A stretch of 64,000 nucleotides of DNA from Haemophilus influenzae (GCA_923172585.1 OV298644.1:699427-763426), one strand, 5' to 3'; shown: positions 31,557-43,447, counted from the first letter of the stretch. Numbers and translations: made by a program. The notes: a model not told the origin generated them from the sequence alone.

Positions 31557-32621
31557 TTATTCAAAATCACTTTCTGATTCAGTATTATTTTCAGATTGTT
31601 CAATATCCGCCATTAAGGCTTGTTCTGGATTGGCCACTAATTCAGCACGTAAACGAGCTTCTAATTCATCTGATTTCTCTATATTTTCGTTAAGCCATTT
31701 CATTGAATTAGCCTTTCCTTGACCAATTTTTTCACCATTGTAGGAATACCAAGCGCCTGATTTTTCTACAAGTTTGTGTTTTACACCAAGTTCTAATAAT
31801 TCACCTGCTTTTGAAATGCCTTCTCCATAGAGAATTTGGAAATCCACTTGGCGGAACGGTGCCGCTAATTTGTTTTTCACTACTTTTACGCGGGTTTCAT
31901 TTCCAATAATATTTTCCCCGTCTTTTACAGAACCTGTACGGCGAATATCTAAGCGAACAGAAGAATAGAATTTTAATGCATTACCGCCTGTGGTGGTTTC
32001 AGGATTACCAAACATCACGCCTATTTTCATACGGATTTGGTTAATAAACACAACTAGACAGTTTGCATTTTTAATTTGACCTGTGAGTTTACGCAAAGCT
32101 TGAGACATTAAACGTGCTTGCAGCCCCATATGAGAATCGCCCATATCGCCTTCAATTTCAGCTTTTGGTGTCAGTGCGGCAACGGAGTCCACAATAATTA
32201 CATCAATTGCACCTGAGCGAACTAATGCATCACAGATTTCAAGTGCCTGTTCCCCATTATCTGGTTGAGAAACAAAAAGTTCTTTTACATCTACACCAAG
32301 TTTTGCTGCATAAATAGGATCAAGTGCGTGTTCTGCATCAATAAATGCACAGGTTTTTCCTGCTTTTTGCGCTTGAGCAATGACGGAAAGAGTTAATGTT
32401 GTTTTACCCGATGATTCAGGCCCGAAAATTTCTACAATTCGACCCATAGGCAAACCACCAATCCCTAGTGCAACATCTAACCCAAGTGATCCAGTAGAAA
32501 TAGACTCTACATCCAACGTTTTGGTATCGCCTAATTTCATAATTGAGCCTTTACCAAATTGTTTTTCGATTTGCCCTAGTGCAGCCGCTAGGGCTTTTTG
32601 TTTTTCTTCTTGAGTTGCCAT
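31557..32621 (-). CDS. recA: RecA recombinase
   Basis: This intact 354-residue protein has Walker [10 protein letters not shown] (residues 67-75), loop L1/L2 elements ([35 protein letters not shown]) and an acidic C-terminal tail. It mediates homologous recombination, LexA cleavage and recombination of DNA taken up by competence. The promoter contains a LexA box. Confidence 0.98.
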   Translation of the reverse strand: MATQEEKQKALAAALGQIEKQFGKGSIMKLGDTKTLDVESISTGSLGLDVALGIGGLPMGRIVEIFGPESSGKTTLTLSVIAQAQKAGKTCAFIDAEHALDPIYAAKLGVDVKELFVSQPDNGEQALEICDALVRSGAIDVIIVDSVAALTPKAEIEGDMGDSHMGLQARLMSQALRKLTGQIKNANCLVVFINQIRMKIGVMFGNPETTTGGNALKFYSSVRLDIRRTGSVKDGENIIGNETRVKVVKNKLAAPFRQVDFQILYGEGISKAGELLELGVKHKLVEKSGAWYSYNGEKIGQGKANSMKWLNENIEKSDELEARLRAELVANPEQALMADIEQSENNTESESDFE

Positions 32622-32656
32622 AATTAAAATCCTGTTTGAATGTTCAATTTTTTGTG

Positions 32657-32684
32657 ATTATATCTGTATTGATGTACAGGTCAA
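32657..32684 (-). promoter_or_regulatory. recA promoter
   Basis: On the minus strand: TTGACC (32684-32679), 16 bases, TATAAT (32662-32657). The LexA box fills the spacer. Confidence 0.85.
32664..32679. promoter_or_regulatory. LexA (SOS) box of recA
   Basis: CTGT-ATTGATGT-ACAG matches the LexA consensus CTGT-N8-ACAG exactly. It sits between the -35 and -10 hexamers of recA, where repressor binding blocks polymerase. Confidence 0.9.
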
Positions 32685-32818
32685 GAAAAATATTTATATT
32701 AATAAAAAAATATGGGGTATATATTTCAGTAAAGAGGATGGGGAAGGCTTAAAATAAAAGTTTTAAATATAGTATATTTATATATAAACCAATCGTTTAG
32801 ATAAAAATAAATTTTAAA

Positions 32819-32838
32819 TTTACGATCTGGCTCACAAA
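32819..32838 (+). promoter_or_regulatory. Possible CRP site of sxy
   Basis: TTTACGATCTGGCTCACAAA has one good half (TCACA) and one weak half (TACGA) at the spacing of a CRP site. It lies about 120 bases upstream of the sxy ATG. Sxy expression is known to depend on CRP and cAMP. Confidence 0.5.
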
Positions 32839-32889
32839 TCTGACATTTATATTTAGGTGTAGTAAAAATTTCATGATATAAATGAAATC

Positions 32890-32901
32890 AGAAGTACTTC
32901 T
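32890..32901 (+). promoter_or_regulatory. Palindrome in the sxy leader
   Basis: AGAAGTACTTCT is a perfect 12-bp palindrome about 40 bases upstream of the sxy start. The sxy mRNA leader in H. influenzae is known to fold and limit translation; this may be one arm of such a structure. Confidence 0.35.
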
Positions 32902-32940
32902 ACTGACTCTTTTAAAATAATTATTCATTGGAGGTTTAAT

Positions 32941-33594
32941 ATGAATATAAAGGATGAGCATATAGATAGCGTTTGCTCCTTGTTAGATCAGTTAGTAGGA
33001 AATGTTTCCTTTAAAAATCTTTTTACTGGTTACGGTTTGTTTCACAAGGAAGAGACAATGTTTGCTATTTGGCAAAATAAAAAACTTTATTTACGCGGTG
33101 AGGGTGTTCTCGCAATTCAATTAACTAAATTAGGTTGTGAACCTTTTACAACGAATGAATTGAATAAACGGTTTGTGCTTTCACAATATTATGCACTTTC
33201 TGATCAGATTTTACGTAGTAATAGATTGTGTAGAAAATTGATTATTCTTTCTATTAAGCAGATTCTTGAGCAGAAGCTAGAATGTACGTTAAGAAAATTG
33301 AATCGATTAAAGGATTTACCCAATTTAACGATTAAACATGAAAGAGCTTTAATAAAAGTTGGTATTACAAATGTTGCGATGCTAAGAGAGATTGGCGCAG
33401 AAAATGCATTGGTGGAATTAAAGAAAAGTGGCAGTGGTGCTACGCTTGATTTTTATTGGAAATTAGTATGTGCTTTGCAAAATAAAAATAGTCAGATGTT
33501 AAGTCAAGCTGAAAAAGAGCGTTTATTGAAGAAATTAAACGAAGTTTTGAGAAAAAATGGCTTAAAAGGCTATAGAAAATTAGATGATGAATAA
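32941..33594 (+). CDS. tfoX: Sxy/TfoX competence activator
   Basis: This 217-residue protein has an N-terminal TfoX domain (residues 1-100, FKNLFTGYGLFHKEETMFAIW) and a C-terminal TfoX domain with a helix-hairpin-helix-like segment (LPNLTIKHERALIKVGITNVAMLREIGAE). Sxy works with CRP at CRP-S promoters to switch on the DNA uptake and recombination genes. It has a strong ribosome site (GGAGG). The order recX-recA-sxy fits the competence role. Confidence 0.94.
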   Translation: MNIKDEHIDSVCSLLDQLVGNVSFKNLFTGYGLFHKEETMFAIWQNKKLYLRGEGVLAIQLTKLGCEPFTTNELNKRFVLSQYYALSDQILRSNRLCRKLIILSIKQILEQKLECTLRKLNRLKDLPNLTIKHERALIKVGITNVAMLREIGAENALVELKKSGSGATLDFYWKLVCALQNKNSQMLSQAEKERLLKKLNEVLRKNGLKGYRKLDDE

Positions 33595-33630
33595 AATTTG
33601 TTCATTCAAATAATTTTTTGCAAAAAGTAC

Positions 33631-33658
33631 TTGCAAGGGATTTGAAAATCCCTATAAT
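33631..33658 (+). promoter_or_regulatory. Ribosomal RNA operon promoter
   Basis: TTGCAA (33631-33636), 16 bases, TATAAT (33653-33658), followed by a GC-containing stretch TGCACCGCAC. It lies about 230 bases before the 16S gene. Confidence 0.8.
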
Positions 33659-33721
33659 GCACCGCACACAACGACGCACTGTTGTGAAGTTTTTTAAGTT
33701 TCCAAGTGCGTCGTTATTTTT

Positions 33722-33733
33722 TGCTCTTTAACA
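33722..33733 (+). promoter_or_regulatory. boxA antitermination element in the rRNA leader
   Basis: TGCTCTTTAACA matches the boxA core used for NusB/S10-dependent antitermination of rRNA operons. A poorer counterpart is found in the 16S-23S spacer. Confidence 0.8.
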
Positions 33734-33890
33734 ATGTATCAGACAATCTGTGTGGGCACTTGTTGATTGACTTGTTTTAAAACTATTTTTAATTTTGAAG
33801 TCTTAATAGGTGCTTAACTGAAAATTCATCATTACTTTTTTAAGTAGTGTTTTATGTATAGCTAAGCAGTTTATTGAGCGATTGAACTTG

Positions 33891-35429
<1,539 letters not shown>

Positions 35430-35560
35430 CTGAAGACGAGAGACAGCGAGTGCTCACACAGATTGGCTGATAGTTGTGGACAAGATGAGCAACGAAGAGA
35501 AAGCAACGTTGAAAACTGTGCGTCAGTAGCTAAGGAGGAAATAGCGCACCTATAATTGAG

Positions 35561-35636
35561 GTCCCCGTCGTCTAGAGGCCTAGGACATCGCCCTATGACG
35601 GCGGTAACCGGGGTTCGAATCCACGTAAGGACGACA
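35561..35636 (+). tRNA. Degenerate tRNA-Glu-like gene in the rRNA spacer
   Basis: The position and sequence (TCGTCTAGAGGCC, TAACCGGGGTTCGAAT) are those of the spacer tRNA-Glu. However, the anticodon loop reads CTATGAC, with anticodon ATG (His type) instead of TTC. The acceptor stem GTCCCCG/TAAGGAC has two A-C mismatches, and one T-stem pair is G-A. The 3' end is GACA, so the encoded CCA is lost. It is very probably not a working tRNA. Confidence 0.75.
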
Positions 35637-36449
35637 ATTAAAGATAACTTTATTAGATTGTCTTACTGTTATTTATAAAATTGGAAACAAGCTGAAAGCG
35701 AGAGCTTTTCGAGAGAACGTCTGAGTACGCAAGACGGGAAACTGAAAGAGTGAACTGAAAAGGAAACTCTAAAAACAAAACCTGTATTGTATAAAATCTA
35801 GATTGAACAAAAGTAATCAAGTGTTTAGTTGAATTAAAATATGAATTAAATTGATCTTACTTTTAAGTTAAAATGTAAATTGATTGAAAACATTTGAGTT
35901 TGTATAGTTAAGTGACTAATCGTACAAGGTGGAAGCCTTGGCAATCAGAGGCGAAGAAGAACGTGCTAATATGCGAAAAGCAAGGATAAGTCGAAAAGAG
36001 GCGTTTAATAAAAGAAATCCGAATGAAGAAACCCAGTAGATGAAAAATCTACTATCAACAAGAGAATTCATAGCTTGTTGAGGCAAACCGGGAGAAGTGA
36101 AGCATCTAAGTACCACGAGGAAAAGAAATCAAACGAGATTTCGTCAGTAGCGGCGAGCGAAAGCGAAAGAGCCAGTAAGTGATAGCAGTATAGTGAGGAG
36201 AATGTGTTGGGAAGCACAATCAAAGAGGGTGATAATCACGTATCTAAAAACCATATTGTGGTACTAAGCTAACGAGAAGTAAAGCGGGACACGTGATATC
36301 CTGTTTGAAGAAAAGGGACCCATGCTGAAAAGCTAAATACTCCTGATTGAACGATAGTGAACCAGTACTGTGAAGGAAAGGCGAAAAGAACCCCGGTGAG
36401 GCGAGTGAAATAGAACGTGAAACGTTGTACGTACAAGCAGTGGGAGCAC

Positions 36450-36559
36450 AATCACTAAATCCGATTGGAAGGTGATGAAAAGCAACCGCACTTAAACAAT
36501 GGTAAGAGGAGCGAAGCGAGTCGAATCACCCAATAGAAGCAGTGGGATTAAGTGATGGG
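36450..36559 (+). other. Intervening sequence in 23S helix 25
   Basis: About 110 bases are inserted between GGGAGCAC and GTGACTGCG, which are contiguous apart from a short loop in E. coli 23S. The ends pair nearly perfectly (AATCACTAAATCC with GGATTAAGTGAT). An uptake word ACCGCACTT lies inside at 36485-36493. Such inserts are cut out by RNase III without religation in Haemophilus, fragmenting 23S rRNA. Confidence 0.8.
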
Positions 36560-37060
36560 GTGACTGCGTACCTTTTGAATAATGGGTCAGCGACTTATAT
36601 TTTGTAGCGAGGTTAACTGAATAAGGGAGCCGAAGGGAAACCGAGTCTTAACTGGGCGAAGAGCTGCAAGGTATAGACCCGAAACCCGGTGATCTAGTCA
36701 TGGGCAGGTTGAAGGTTGGGTAACACTAACTGGAGGACCGAACCGACTAATGTTGAAAAATTAGCGGATGACTTGTGGCTGGGGGTGAAAGGCCAATCAA
36801 ACCGGGAGATAGCTGGTTCTACCCGAAATCTATTTAGGTAGAGCCTTGAGCTTACACCTTTGGGGGTAGAGCACTGTTTCGGCTAGGGGTCCATCCCGGA
36901 TTACCAACCCGATGCAAACTACGAATACCAAAGAGTGATACTCAGGAGACACACGGCGGGTGCTAACGTCCGTCGTGGAGAGGGAAACAACCCAGACCGC
37001 CAGCTAAGGTACCCAAGTCTATATTAAGTGGGAAACGAAGTGGGAAGGCTTAGACAGCTA

Positions 37061-37092
<32 letters not shown>

Positions 37093-37174
37093 GAAAGCGT
37101 AATAGCTCACTAGTCGAGTCGGCCTGCGCGGAAGATGTAACGGGGCTGAAATATAGCACCGAAGCTGAGGCATC

Positions 37175-37299
37175 AGGCGTATCACTAATACGCCTTACGA
37201 TTAACAACATGGAATGGCGCGAAGCGTCATGAAAGGTTGTTCAAGCAACCCGAACGTTGAGTCGGGCATCTTAGAGTAAGGATGATTAGTGATACGCCT
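37175..37299 (+). other. Intervening sequence in 23S helix 45
   Basis: The insert is bounded by a perfect 15-bp inverted repeat, AGGCGTATCACTAAT at 37175 and ATTAGTGATACGCCT at 37285. Inner hairpins include GTTG-TTCAA-GCAAC. It is inserted just before the conserved TTGGGTAGGGGAGCG. It is a second predicted RNase III-excised segment. Confidence 0.85.
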
Positions 37300-38043
37300 G
37301 TTGGGTAGGGGAGCGTTGTGTAAGCGGAAGAAGGTTCATCGAGAGGTGGGCTGGACGTATCACAAGTGCGAATGCTGACATAAGTAACGATAAAACGGGT
37401 GAAAAACCCGTTCGCCGGAAGACCAAGGGTTCCTGTCCAACGTTAATCGGGGCAGGGTGAGTCGGCTCCTAAGGCGAGGCTGAAAAGCGTAGTCGATGGA
37501 AAACAGGTTAATATTCCTGTACTTGGTAAAGCTGCGATGTGGGGACGGAGTAGGTTAGGTTATCGCACTGTTGGATATGTGCGTTTAAGTTGGTAGGTGG
37601 GAAGTTTAGGCAAATCCGGACTTCCTTAACACAGAGAGATGATGACGAGGCTCTACGGAGCTGAAGTAACTGATACCACGCTTCCAGGAAAAGCCACTAA
37701 GCGAAAGGCTTTACTAAACCGTACTGAAAACCGACACAGGTGGTCAGGTAGAGAATACTCAGGCGCTTGAGAGAACTCGGGTGAAGGAACTAGGCAAAAT
37801 AGCACCGTAACTTCGGGAGAAGGTGCGCAGGCGTAGATTGTAGTCGCTAGCAGGCGAAGGTTGAACCGGTCGAAGATACCAGCTGGCTGCAACTGTTTAT
37901 TAAAAACACAGCACTCTGCAAACACGAAAGTGGACGTATAGGCTGTGATGCCTGCACGGAGCTGGAAGGTTAATTGATGGTGACATCGCAAGAGAAGCAC
38001 CTGATCGAAGCTTCAGTAAACGGCGGCCGTAACTATAACGGTG

Positions 38044-38085
<42 letters not shown>

Positions 38086-38469
38086 GGAATGGCATAATGA
38101 TGGCCAGGCTGTCTCCACCCGAGACTCAGTGAAATTGAAATCGCCGTGAAGATGCGGTGTACCCGCGGCTAGACGGAAAGACCCGGTGAACCTTTACTAT
38201 AGCTTGACACTGAACATTGAATTTTGATGTGTAGGATAGGTGGGAGACTTAGAAGCAGTCACGCCAGTGATTGTTGAGTCGTCCTTGAAATACCACCCTT
38301 TAACGTTTGATGTTCTAACGAAGATTGCGAAACGCGGTCTCGGACAGTGTCTGGTGGGTAGTTTGACTGGGGCGGTCTCCTCCCAAAGCGTAACGGAGGA
38401 GCACGAAGGTTTGCTAATCACGGTCGGACATCGTGAGGTTAGTGCAATGGTATAAGCAAGCTTAACTGC

Positions 38470-38522
<53 letters not shown>

Positions 38523-39244
38523 TGAATGGAATGGACATCGCTGAACGGATAAAAGGTACCCGGGGATAACAGGCTGATACCGCTCAAGAGTTCATATTGA
38601 CGGCGGTGTTTGGAACTTCGATGTCGGCTCATCACATGCTGGGGCTGAAGTAGGTCCCAAGGGTATGGCTGGTCGCCATTGAAAGTGGTACGCGAGCTGG
38701 GTTTAGAACGTCGTGAGACAGTTCGGTCCCTATCAGCCGTGGGCGTTGGATGATTGACTGGGGCTGCTCCTAGCACGAGAGGAACGGAGTGGACGCATCA
38801 CTGGTGTTCCAGTAGTCTCGCCAGAGGCATTGCTGGGTAGCTAAATGCGGAAGAGATAAGTGCTGAAAGCATCTAAGTACGAAACTTGCCAAGAGATGAG
38901 TCATCCCTGACTTTAAGTCAGTAAGGGTTGTTGTAGACTACGACGTAGATAGGTCTGGTGGGTAAGTGTAGTGATACATTGAGCTAACAGATACTAATTG
39001 CCCGAGAGGCTTAACTATACAACGCTCAAGTGTTTTTGGGAGCTAAGTGAAGTAAGAGATGAAAAGCGAAGCAAATAAAAGTAGAGCGGAAACCGAAGTA
39101 AAAGACTAAACACAGAAAAGTAAGTATAGAAGACTTAATAGAAAGAAAATCGGATTCAGCTTGTGACCAATAAGAACGAGTGAAAGGTAGAGGAAAGACT
39201 GAGTAACGAGAGATAAAAGAGAAAAGACGAGTTATCAAAGAATT

Positions 39245-39363
39245 ATCCTGGCAGCGATAGTGCGGTGGACCCACCTGAGACCATACAGAAGTCAGAAGTG
39301 AAACGCTGTAATGCCGATGGTAGTGTGAGATTTCCCCAAGTGAGACTAGTGCACCGACAGGCT
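39245..39363 (+). rRNA. 5S rRNA-like copy 1, mutated
   Basis: The copy is full length, with the 5S core GCGATAGTGCGGTGGACCCACCTGA. It has changes at paired or conserved sites (CATACAGAAGTCAGAAGTG for CATACCGAACTCAGAAGTG, TGAGATTTCCCCAAGTGAGA). It is the copy nearest to 23S. Confidence 0.75.
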
Positions 39364-39409
39364 TAACTATACAAGCTTATTGTTTGAGTAAATTAAAAAA
39401 ATAAGAAAT

Positions 39410-39528
39410 GCGTAGCAAAGATAGTGCAGTAGATCAACCTGATAAAATACTGAACTAAGAAGTGAAATATAGTAACGTTAATGGAAGAATGGGGATTCCC
39501 CATGTGAGAGTAGGGCAGTGAAAGGTTT
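39410..39528 (+). pseudogene. 5S rRNA-like copy 2, heavily decayed
   Basis: It is recognisable by TAGTGCAGTAGATCAACCTGA, AACTAAGAAGTGAAA and the well-kept end GATTCCCCATGTGAGAGTAG. Too many changes have accumulated for it to fold as 5S. Confidence 0.7.
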
Positions 39529-39572
39529 GATTGAAAGAGTTTATTAATAGAGTAAAATAAAAAAATAAAGAA

Positions 39573-39690
39573 TTTCTGGCAGCGATAGTGCGGTGGACCC
39601 ACCTGATACCATACCGAACTCAGAAGTGAAACGCTGTAATGCTGATGGTAGTGTGGGGTTTCCCCATGTGAGAGTAAGGCACTGCCAATT
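39573..39690 (+). rRNA. rrf: 5S rRNA copy 3, best preserved
   Basis: CTGGCAGCGATAGTGCGGTG, CATACCGAACTCAGAAGTG and GGTTTCCCCATGTGAGAGTA are as in normal 5S, and the ends pair (TGGCAG with CTGCCA). This may be the only functional 5S here. Confidence 0.85.
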
Positions 39691-39739
39691 ATTATTTTTA
39701 GTGGATTAGTAATTGAGTTAATTAAAATAAAAAAATTTT

Positions 39740-39808
39740 AGGCAGGAGATAGTGCAATAGAGTCCCGATCCATACCGCCAACTCAGATGAAAGTTTAATG
39801 ATGATAGT
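39740..39808 (+). pseudogene. 5S rRNA-like copy 4, truncated
   Basis: The first two thirds of 5S (GATAGTGCAATAG, CATACCGCCAACTCAGATGAAA) are followed directly by the tRNA-Trp-like sequence at the GATGATAGT position, so the 3' third is missing. Confidence 0.7.
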
Positions 39809-39884
39809 AGGGGGGTAGTTCAATTGGTAGAGCACCGGTCTCCAAAATAGGGTGTTGGGAGTTCGAGCTGGTTAGCCCCTGCCA
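39809..39884 (+). tRNA. Degenerate tRNA-Trp-like gene
   Basis: The body GTAGTTCAATTGGTAGAGCA and the anticodon loop CTCCAAA (anticodon CCA) mark tRNA-Trp, with an encoded GCCA end. The acceptor stem (AGGGGGG/AGCCCCT), anticodon stem (CCGGT/ATAGG) and especially the T-stem (GGGAG/TGGTT) contain mismatches. It is probably non-functional. Confidence 0.7.
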
Positions 39885-40153
39885 TAAAAAAGGTTTCAGG
39901 TTCAGTAATTTACTCCATTGTACAAATTTTATTGTGAGTAATGATCCTATTCTTGTAGTGTAAATGTGACACCTGTTCATAAACTTTATTATGTGATCGC
40001 ATTTAAATGCGTAGCAATATAATAATTTCTAATAATTAATTTTGTTTAATATTATAAGTTATAGTTTAATGAACATTATTCATAAATTATTTTGATCAGA
40101 TTTATAATCGTAAATTAATAATTCTAATCTTAATTTTGTTGTAAGGAATAAAA

Positions 40154-40572
40154 ATGGAAGAGTCCCTAGAATTAGAAAAATTGCCTCGAATCATTACTGA
40201 TGTATTGAAAATTGTGCTTTGTACAGCGTTGATTGCGCTAGCGATTGTGCTTATTATTGTCCTTGTAAAAATAACTTATACTTTATCTATGATGGTGCTT
40301 AACACTTCGTCTGTTGTACCTTATGATGTTGCTGAACAAGCAGTAATGTTTTTCTTATATTTCGGGTTTATTGGTTTGATTGTGCAGTATTTTAAAAGCG
40401 GATATCACTTCCCTTTACGCTATTTATTTATGCTGGGATCACTGCGATGTTGCGTTTAATCATTGTTAATCATGAAAGCTCGATGGATACCATCTTATTT
40501 GCAGGCGTAATTTTGATTATGGTGATCGCACTCTGTTTGGTGTTATATTCTAATAAACTGAAAAATATATAG
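40154..40572 (+). pseudogene. psiE: PsiE family membrane protein, one-base frameshift
   Basis: The first frame encodes residues 1-90 (MEESLELEKLPRIITDVLK, two or three membrane helices, [11 protein letters not shown]) and then goes out of frame and stops at 40459. The PsiE C-terminus ([20 protein letters not shown] through LYSNKLKNI) continues in another frame to TAG at 40570. Adding one T in CGCTATTTATTTATG (40419-40431) joins them into a 139-residue protein. PsiE is a phosphate-starvation-inducible membrane protein of unknown mechanism. The break is a homopolymer loss and may be a sequencing error. Confidence 0.82.
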
Positions 40573-40592
40573 TTTTAGATTCAAAACAACAA

Positions 40593-40620
40593 AAAACGCA
40601 CTTCATTTGAAGTGCGTTTT
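40593..40620. terminator. Bidirectional terminator between psiE and hemY
   Basis: AAAACGCACTTCA and TGAAGTGCGTTTT form a perfect hairpin, with T-runs on both strands. The genes on both sides converge here. Confidence 0.85.
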
Positions 40621-40635
40621 GTCTTTTTAGTTGAG

Positions 40636-41922
40636 CTACTCAGATTTGCTTTCTAAAAGTGCGGTTGAATTTTCTTCTGTTTTTTCTTCCGCACTTTCTG
40701 GAATGACATCCTGAATTGCCATCACTGATTTCAAACTCTCTTGGCGAACTTGTTCAGCTAATGCTTTATCGCCCGCTTGTTCAAATACATAAGATGCCAT
40801 CATCAAATCATTTTGTTCTAATTGTTCAGGGCAAGCGATCACGTTTTTGAATACATCTGCTGCTTTAATAAATTCATTGTTACGAACATATAAATAACCC
40901 AAAGCACGATTGATACAGCATTTTTGTTTTTCATCCACACGTTTTGCACGTTTTTCTATTAGCTTGAGAAGTTTACTGTTATCTTCTGGTTGTAAACGTG
41001 TAATTTGAGTACAAAGAGGTAAACTGATTGCTGTATTGTCACCGAGTTTTTTCAGTATTTCAAATGTCAATTCAGTAGCTGATTCATGATCATTACAGTC
41101 AATTAAACGTTGAATAAGGCTAATTTTAAGTTCAATATTGTTACGGCGATGACGAGGTTGCTGATTCCACCAAGTTAGTAAGCCATCAATTCCTTCTTCG
41201 TTCATTTTCTCGTCGAGTAAACCATTTTCGGTTTTAGAGCGAAGATCTTTGAATTCTTCATCATTGAATAAACCGCTATTCGCAACATTGTCTAAAATTT
41301 TATCTAGAGCTTGATAGGCTTTAGAGCGAAGATAAATTTCTACCGCGAGTTTTAATACTTCTTTATTGCGACGAGCCATTTCTAATAAGCTATCTACAGA
41401 ACTGCGCGCTGCAGGTAACTTGTTTTGTTGCAATAAAATGCGAGTACGGGCAATTTCCACGAGCAAATTATCAGAGCCGGCTAATTCTGTTGCTTCAATT
41501 AAATAGCGATTTGCACTAAATTCGTCGCCACGTTGTTGAGCGGCTTCTGCTGCTTTGATGAGATTTAGTACAGGTTCAGCAGAATGTTTAGCATTTTTGC
41601 CAATTAATTTTTCTGCTTTAGCGTAATCCCCTTCATCCATTTTTACCAAGCCTTCAAGGGTTTGTTTTTGCGCTTTTACACGTTTGCGATTAGAAAACCA
41701 TTGATAAGAGCTACGACTTAAACGAAAGAAACGAGTGACGCCCCATTCAAAAGCATAAATTATTGCTAAAGAAATAATGAAAAAAATCACTAAGGTAGTG
41801 ATGGACATTTCTATAATACGATTTGCTGTCTCAATGCGTACATAACCTTGCTGACCAGAAATATAAGGCCCTGCTACAAGTCCTACAAGCAATGTCAGCA
41901 TTAAAAAGAGCACTCTAAACAT
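40636..41922 (-). CDS. hemY: HemY, inner-membrane TPR protein
   Basis: This 428-residue protein has two membrane helices near the N-terminus (residues 1-20 and 40-62) and a long helical TPR-type part ([38 protein letters not shown]). It is called HemY from its E. coli position in hemCDXY, where it is linked to heme synthesis or export by context only. Here hemX-hemY stand apart from hemC and hemD. The start is 10 bases after hemX. Confidence 0.87.
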
Positions 41923-41932
41923 AGACTTATCC

Positions 41933-43144
41933 TTATTGTTGTGATTCAGATTGTGTTGGTTTAACAGCTTCTACTTGAGGCATTGTATCAATCGCCTTGT
42001 CTGCTTCAATTTCCACTTTTTGTACATCTAAAGCTGTACGATTAAGATATTTGTCAAGTAATGTTAAACTTTTTAATTGCTCTGGTACATCTACATAAAT
42101 AGAAGTATCAGTCAATCCATCTACTAATTTTAAGAAATTTTGTGTTACTTCAGCGTTTGTATCAAAATAGCTACGAACCCAAGAAGAAACAGCTTCTAGA
42201 GATTGCTTATAAAGTTCATTTTGCTGACGAGGAACTGCCATAATCGCAAGCTGTAAACGTAGACGAATGTTCTCACGAAGATAAATATCTTGATTTGGTG
42301 CAAGTAATTCTTTTTTATTTGAATTTTGTTTTGGCGAAATACGAATAAAATGATTTAGGAAAGAGGTTGCGCTTTTTTCAATATTTTGTTGCCAGTCAGT
42401 AATGTTGTTGGATAATTTATCATTATTTTTAGATGTTTCATCAAAATTTACATTCAAAGCCTGTAATTCATCGACTGTGTTTGCAAGCTGTGATAGTTTT
42501 TGCATTATCGCATTTTGATCCACACTTGAAAGCGAAAGAAGTTGTTTTAAATCTTGATTGATTGCACTACGAATTTCATTTGCTTGTGAATTATTAACCT
42601 TGACGAGGGTTTCATCAGCTAATTTTAATAAAGAAACCGCTGTATCAACATCGTTATCTAAAACAAGTTTACGCAGGGCATTATTTAGTAAAAAATCAGC
42701 TTCGGAAAATAACCAATCGCTTGGTTGTTGTGCGATGGCAAGCTGACTTACTTGTTTCATTTGAGTTTGTAAGGATGTTATTTCCCTTGTTTTGCTTACA
42801 ATTAATTGTTCCAGTTGAGCTATATTTTCTTGTGCAGTTTTTAAACTCTGTTCTAATTGTGTAAGTCGTTTATTGTTATTGGTGTTATTTGAGGAAAGAT
42901 TTGCTCCCGTTTGATTTTCAAGTGCGGTTAATTTCTGTTGAATTTCAGCTATTTGTTGCTGACCAAAATAGTATCCAGCTCCACCAATACCTAGTGCAAC
43001 AAGTATTGCTAATAAACTCAATGCTGTACCCGTTTTTTTTACAATAGTTTGCGGAACAGACTGCATTGTTTCAGTTTGTTCAACAGCTGTTTTTGGCGTA
43101 TCTGTAAGTTGTTCAGTGAGATCGTTAGGTTGCTCTTTTGCCAT
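41933..43144 (-). CDS. hemX: HemX, single-pass membrane coiled-coil protein
   Basis: This 403-residue protein has a cytoplasmic N-terminal tail, one membrane helix at about residues 36-58 ([20 protein letters not shown]), a coiled coil (about 65-135) and a periplasmic helical domain. It belongs to the HemX family, once proposed as a uroporphyrinogen methylase but without a methyltransferase motif here. It is cotranscribed with hemY. Confidence 0.87.
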
Positions 43145-43447
43145 ATCAATTCCTTAATAAGTGATATTGAGTAAGGTATTTTATAATACTTTGCGTTGAT
43201 AAAAAAATATCAAGCTATCCACTAATAATAGAAAATATAGATTTTTATATCGGCAGAATTAAGCTATTTACGCAATAAAATTAGGTACTATCCTACCACT
43301 CTTAGGTAAAAAAGTCATTTTGATTGTTGATAGGTAAAATTTATAGTATTTTTCGAAAAATTGTGATTTATGTCACATTTTTTTGCATTTATACTCCCTA
43401 AGTGGTAAATTGTTCGCCAATTTTTGTTGTTCTGGTAGGGACACCAC
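43145..43447. promoter_or_regulatory. Divergent control region hemX / cyaA
   Basis: This 303-base AT-rich spacer contains the CRP site and promoter of cyaA. I could not assign the hemX promoter. Confidence 0.55.
43362..43377 (+). promoter_or_regulatory. CRP site upstream of cyaA
   Basis: TGTGA-TTTATG-TCACA is a perfect CRP core. It lies where the -35 of the likely cyaA promoter (-10 TATACT at 43390-43395) would be, so CRP-cAMP should repress adenylate cyclase synthesis. This is negative feedback, as known for E. coli cyaA. Confidence 0.8.

Noticed and set aside
35561-35636. Calling the spacer tRNA a tRNA-His because of its ATG anticodon
   Set aside because: The body is that of tRNA-Glu, the acceptor and T stems are mispaired and CCA is missing, so a decayed tRNA-Glu is the better reading.
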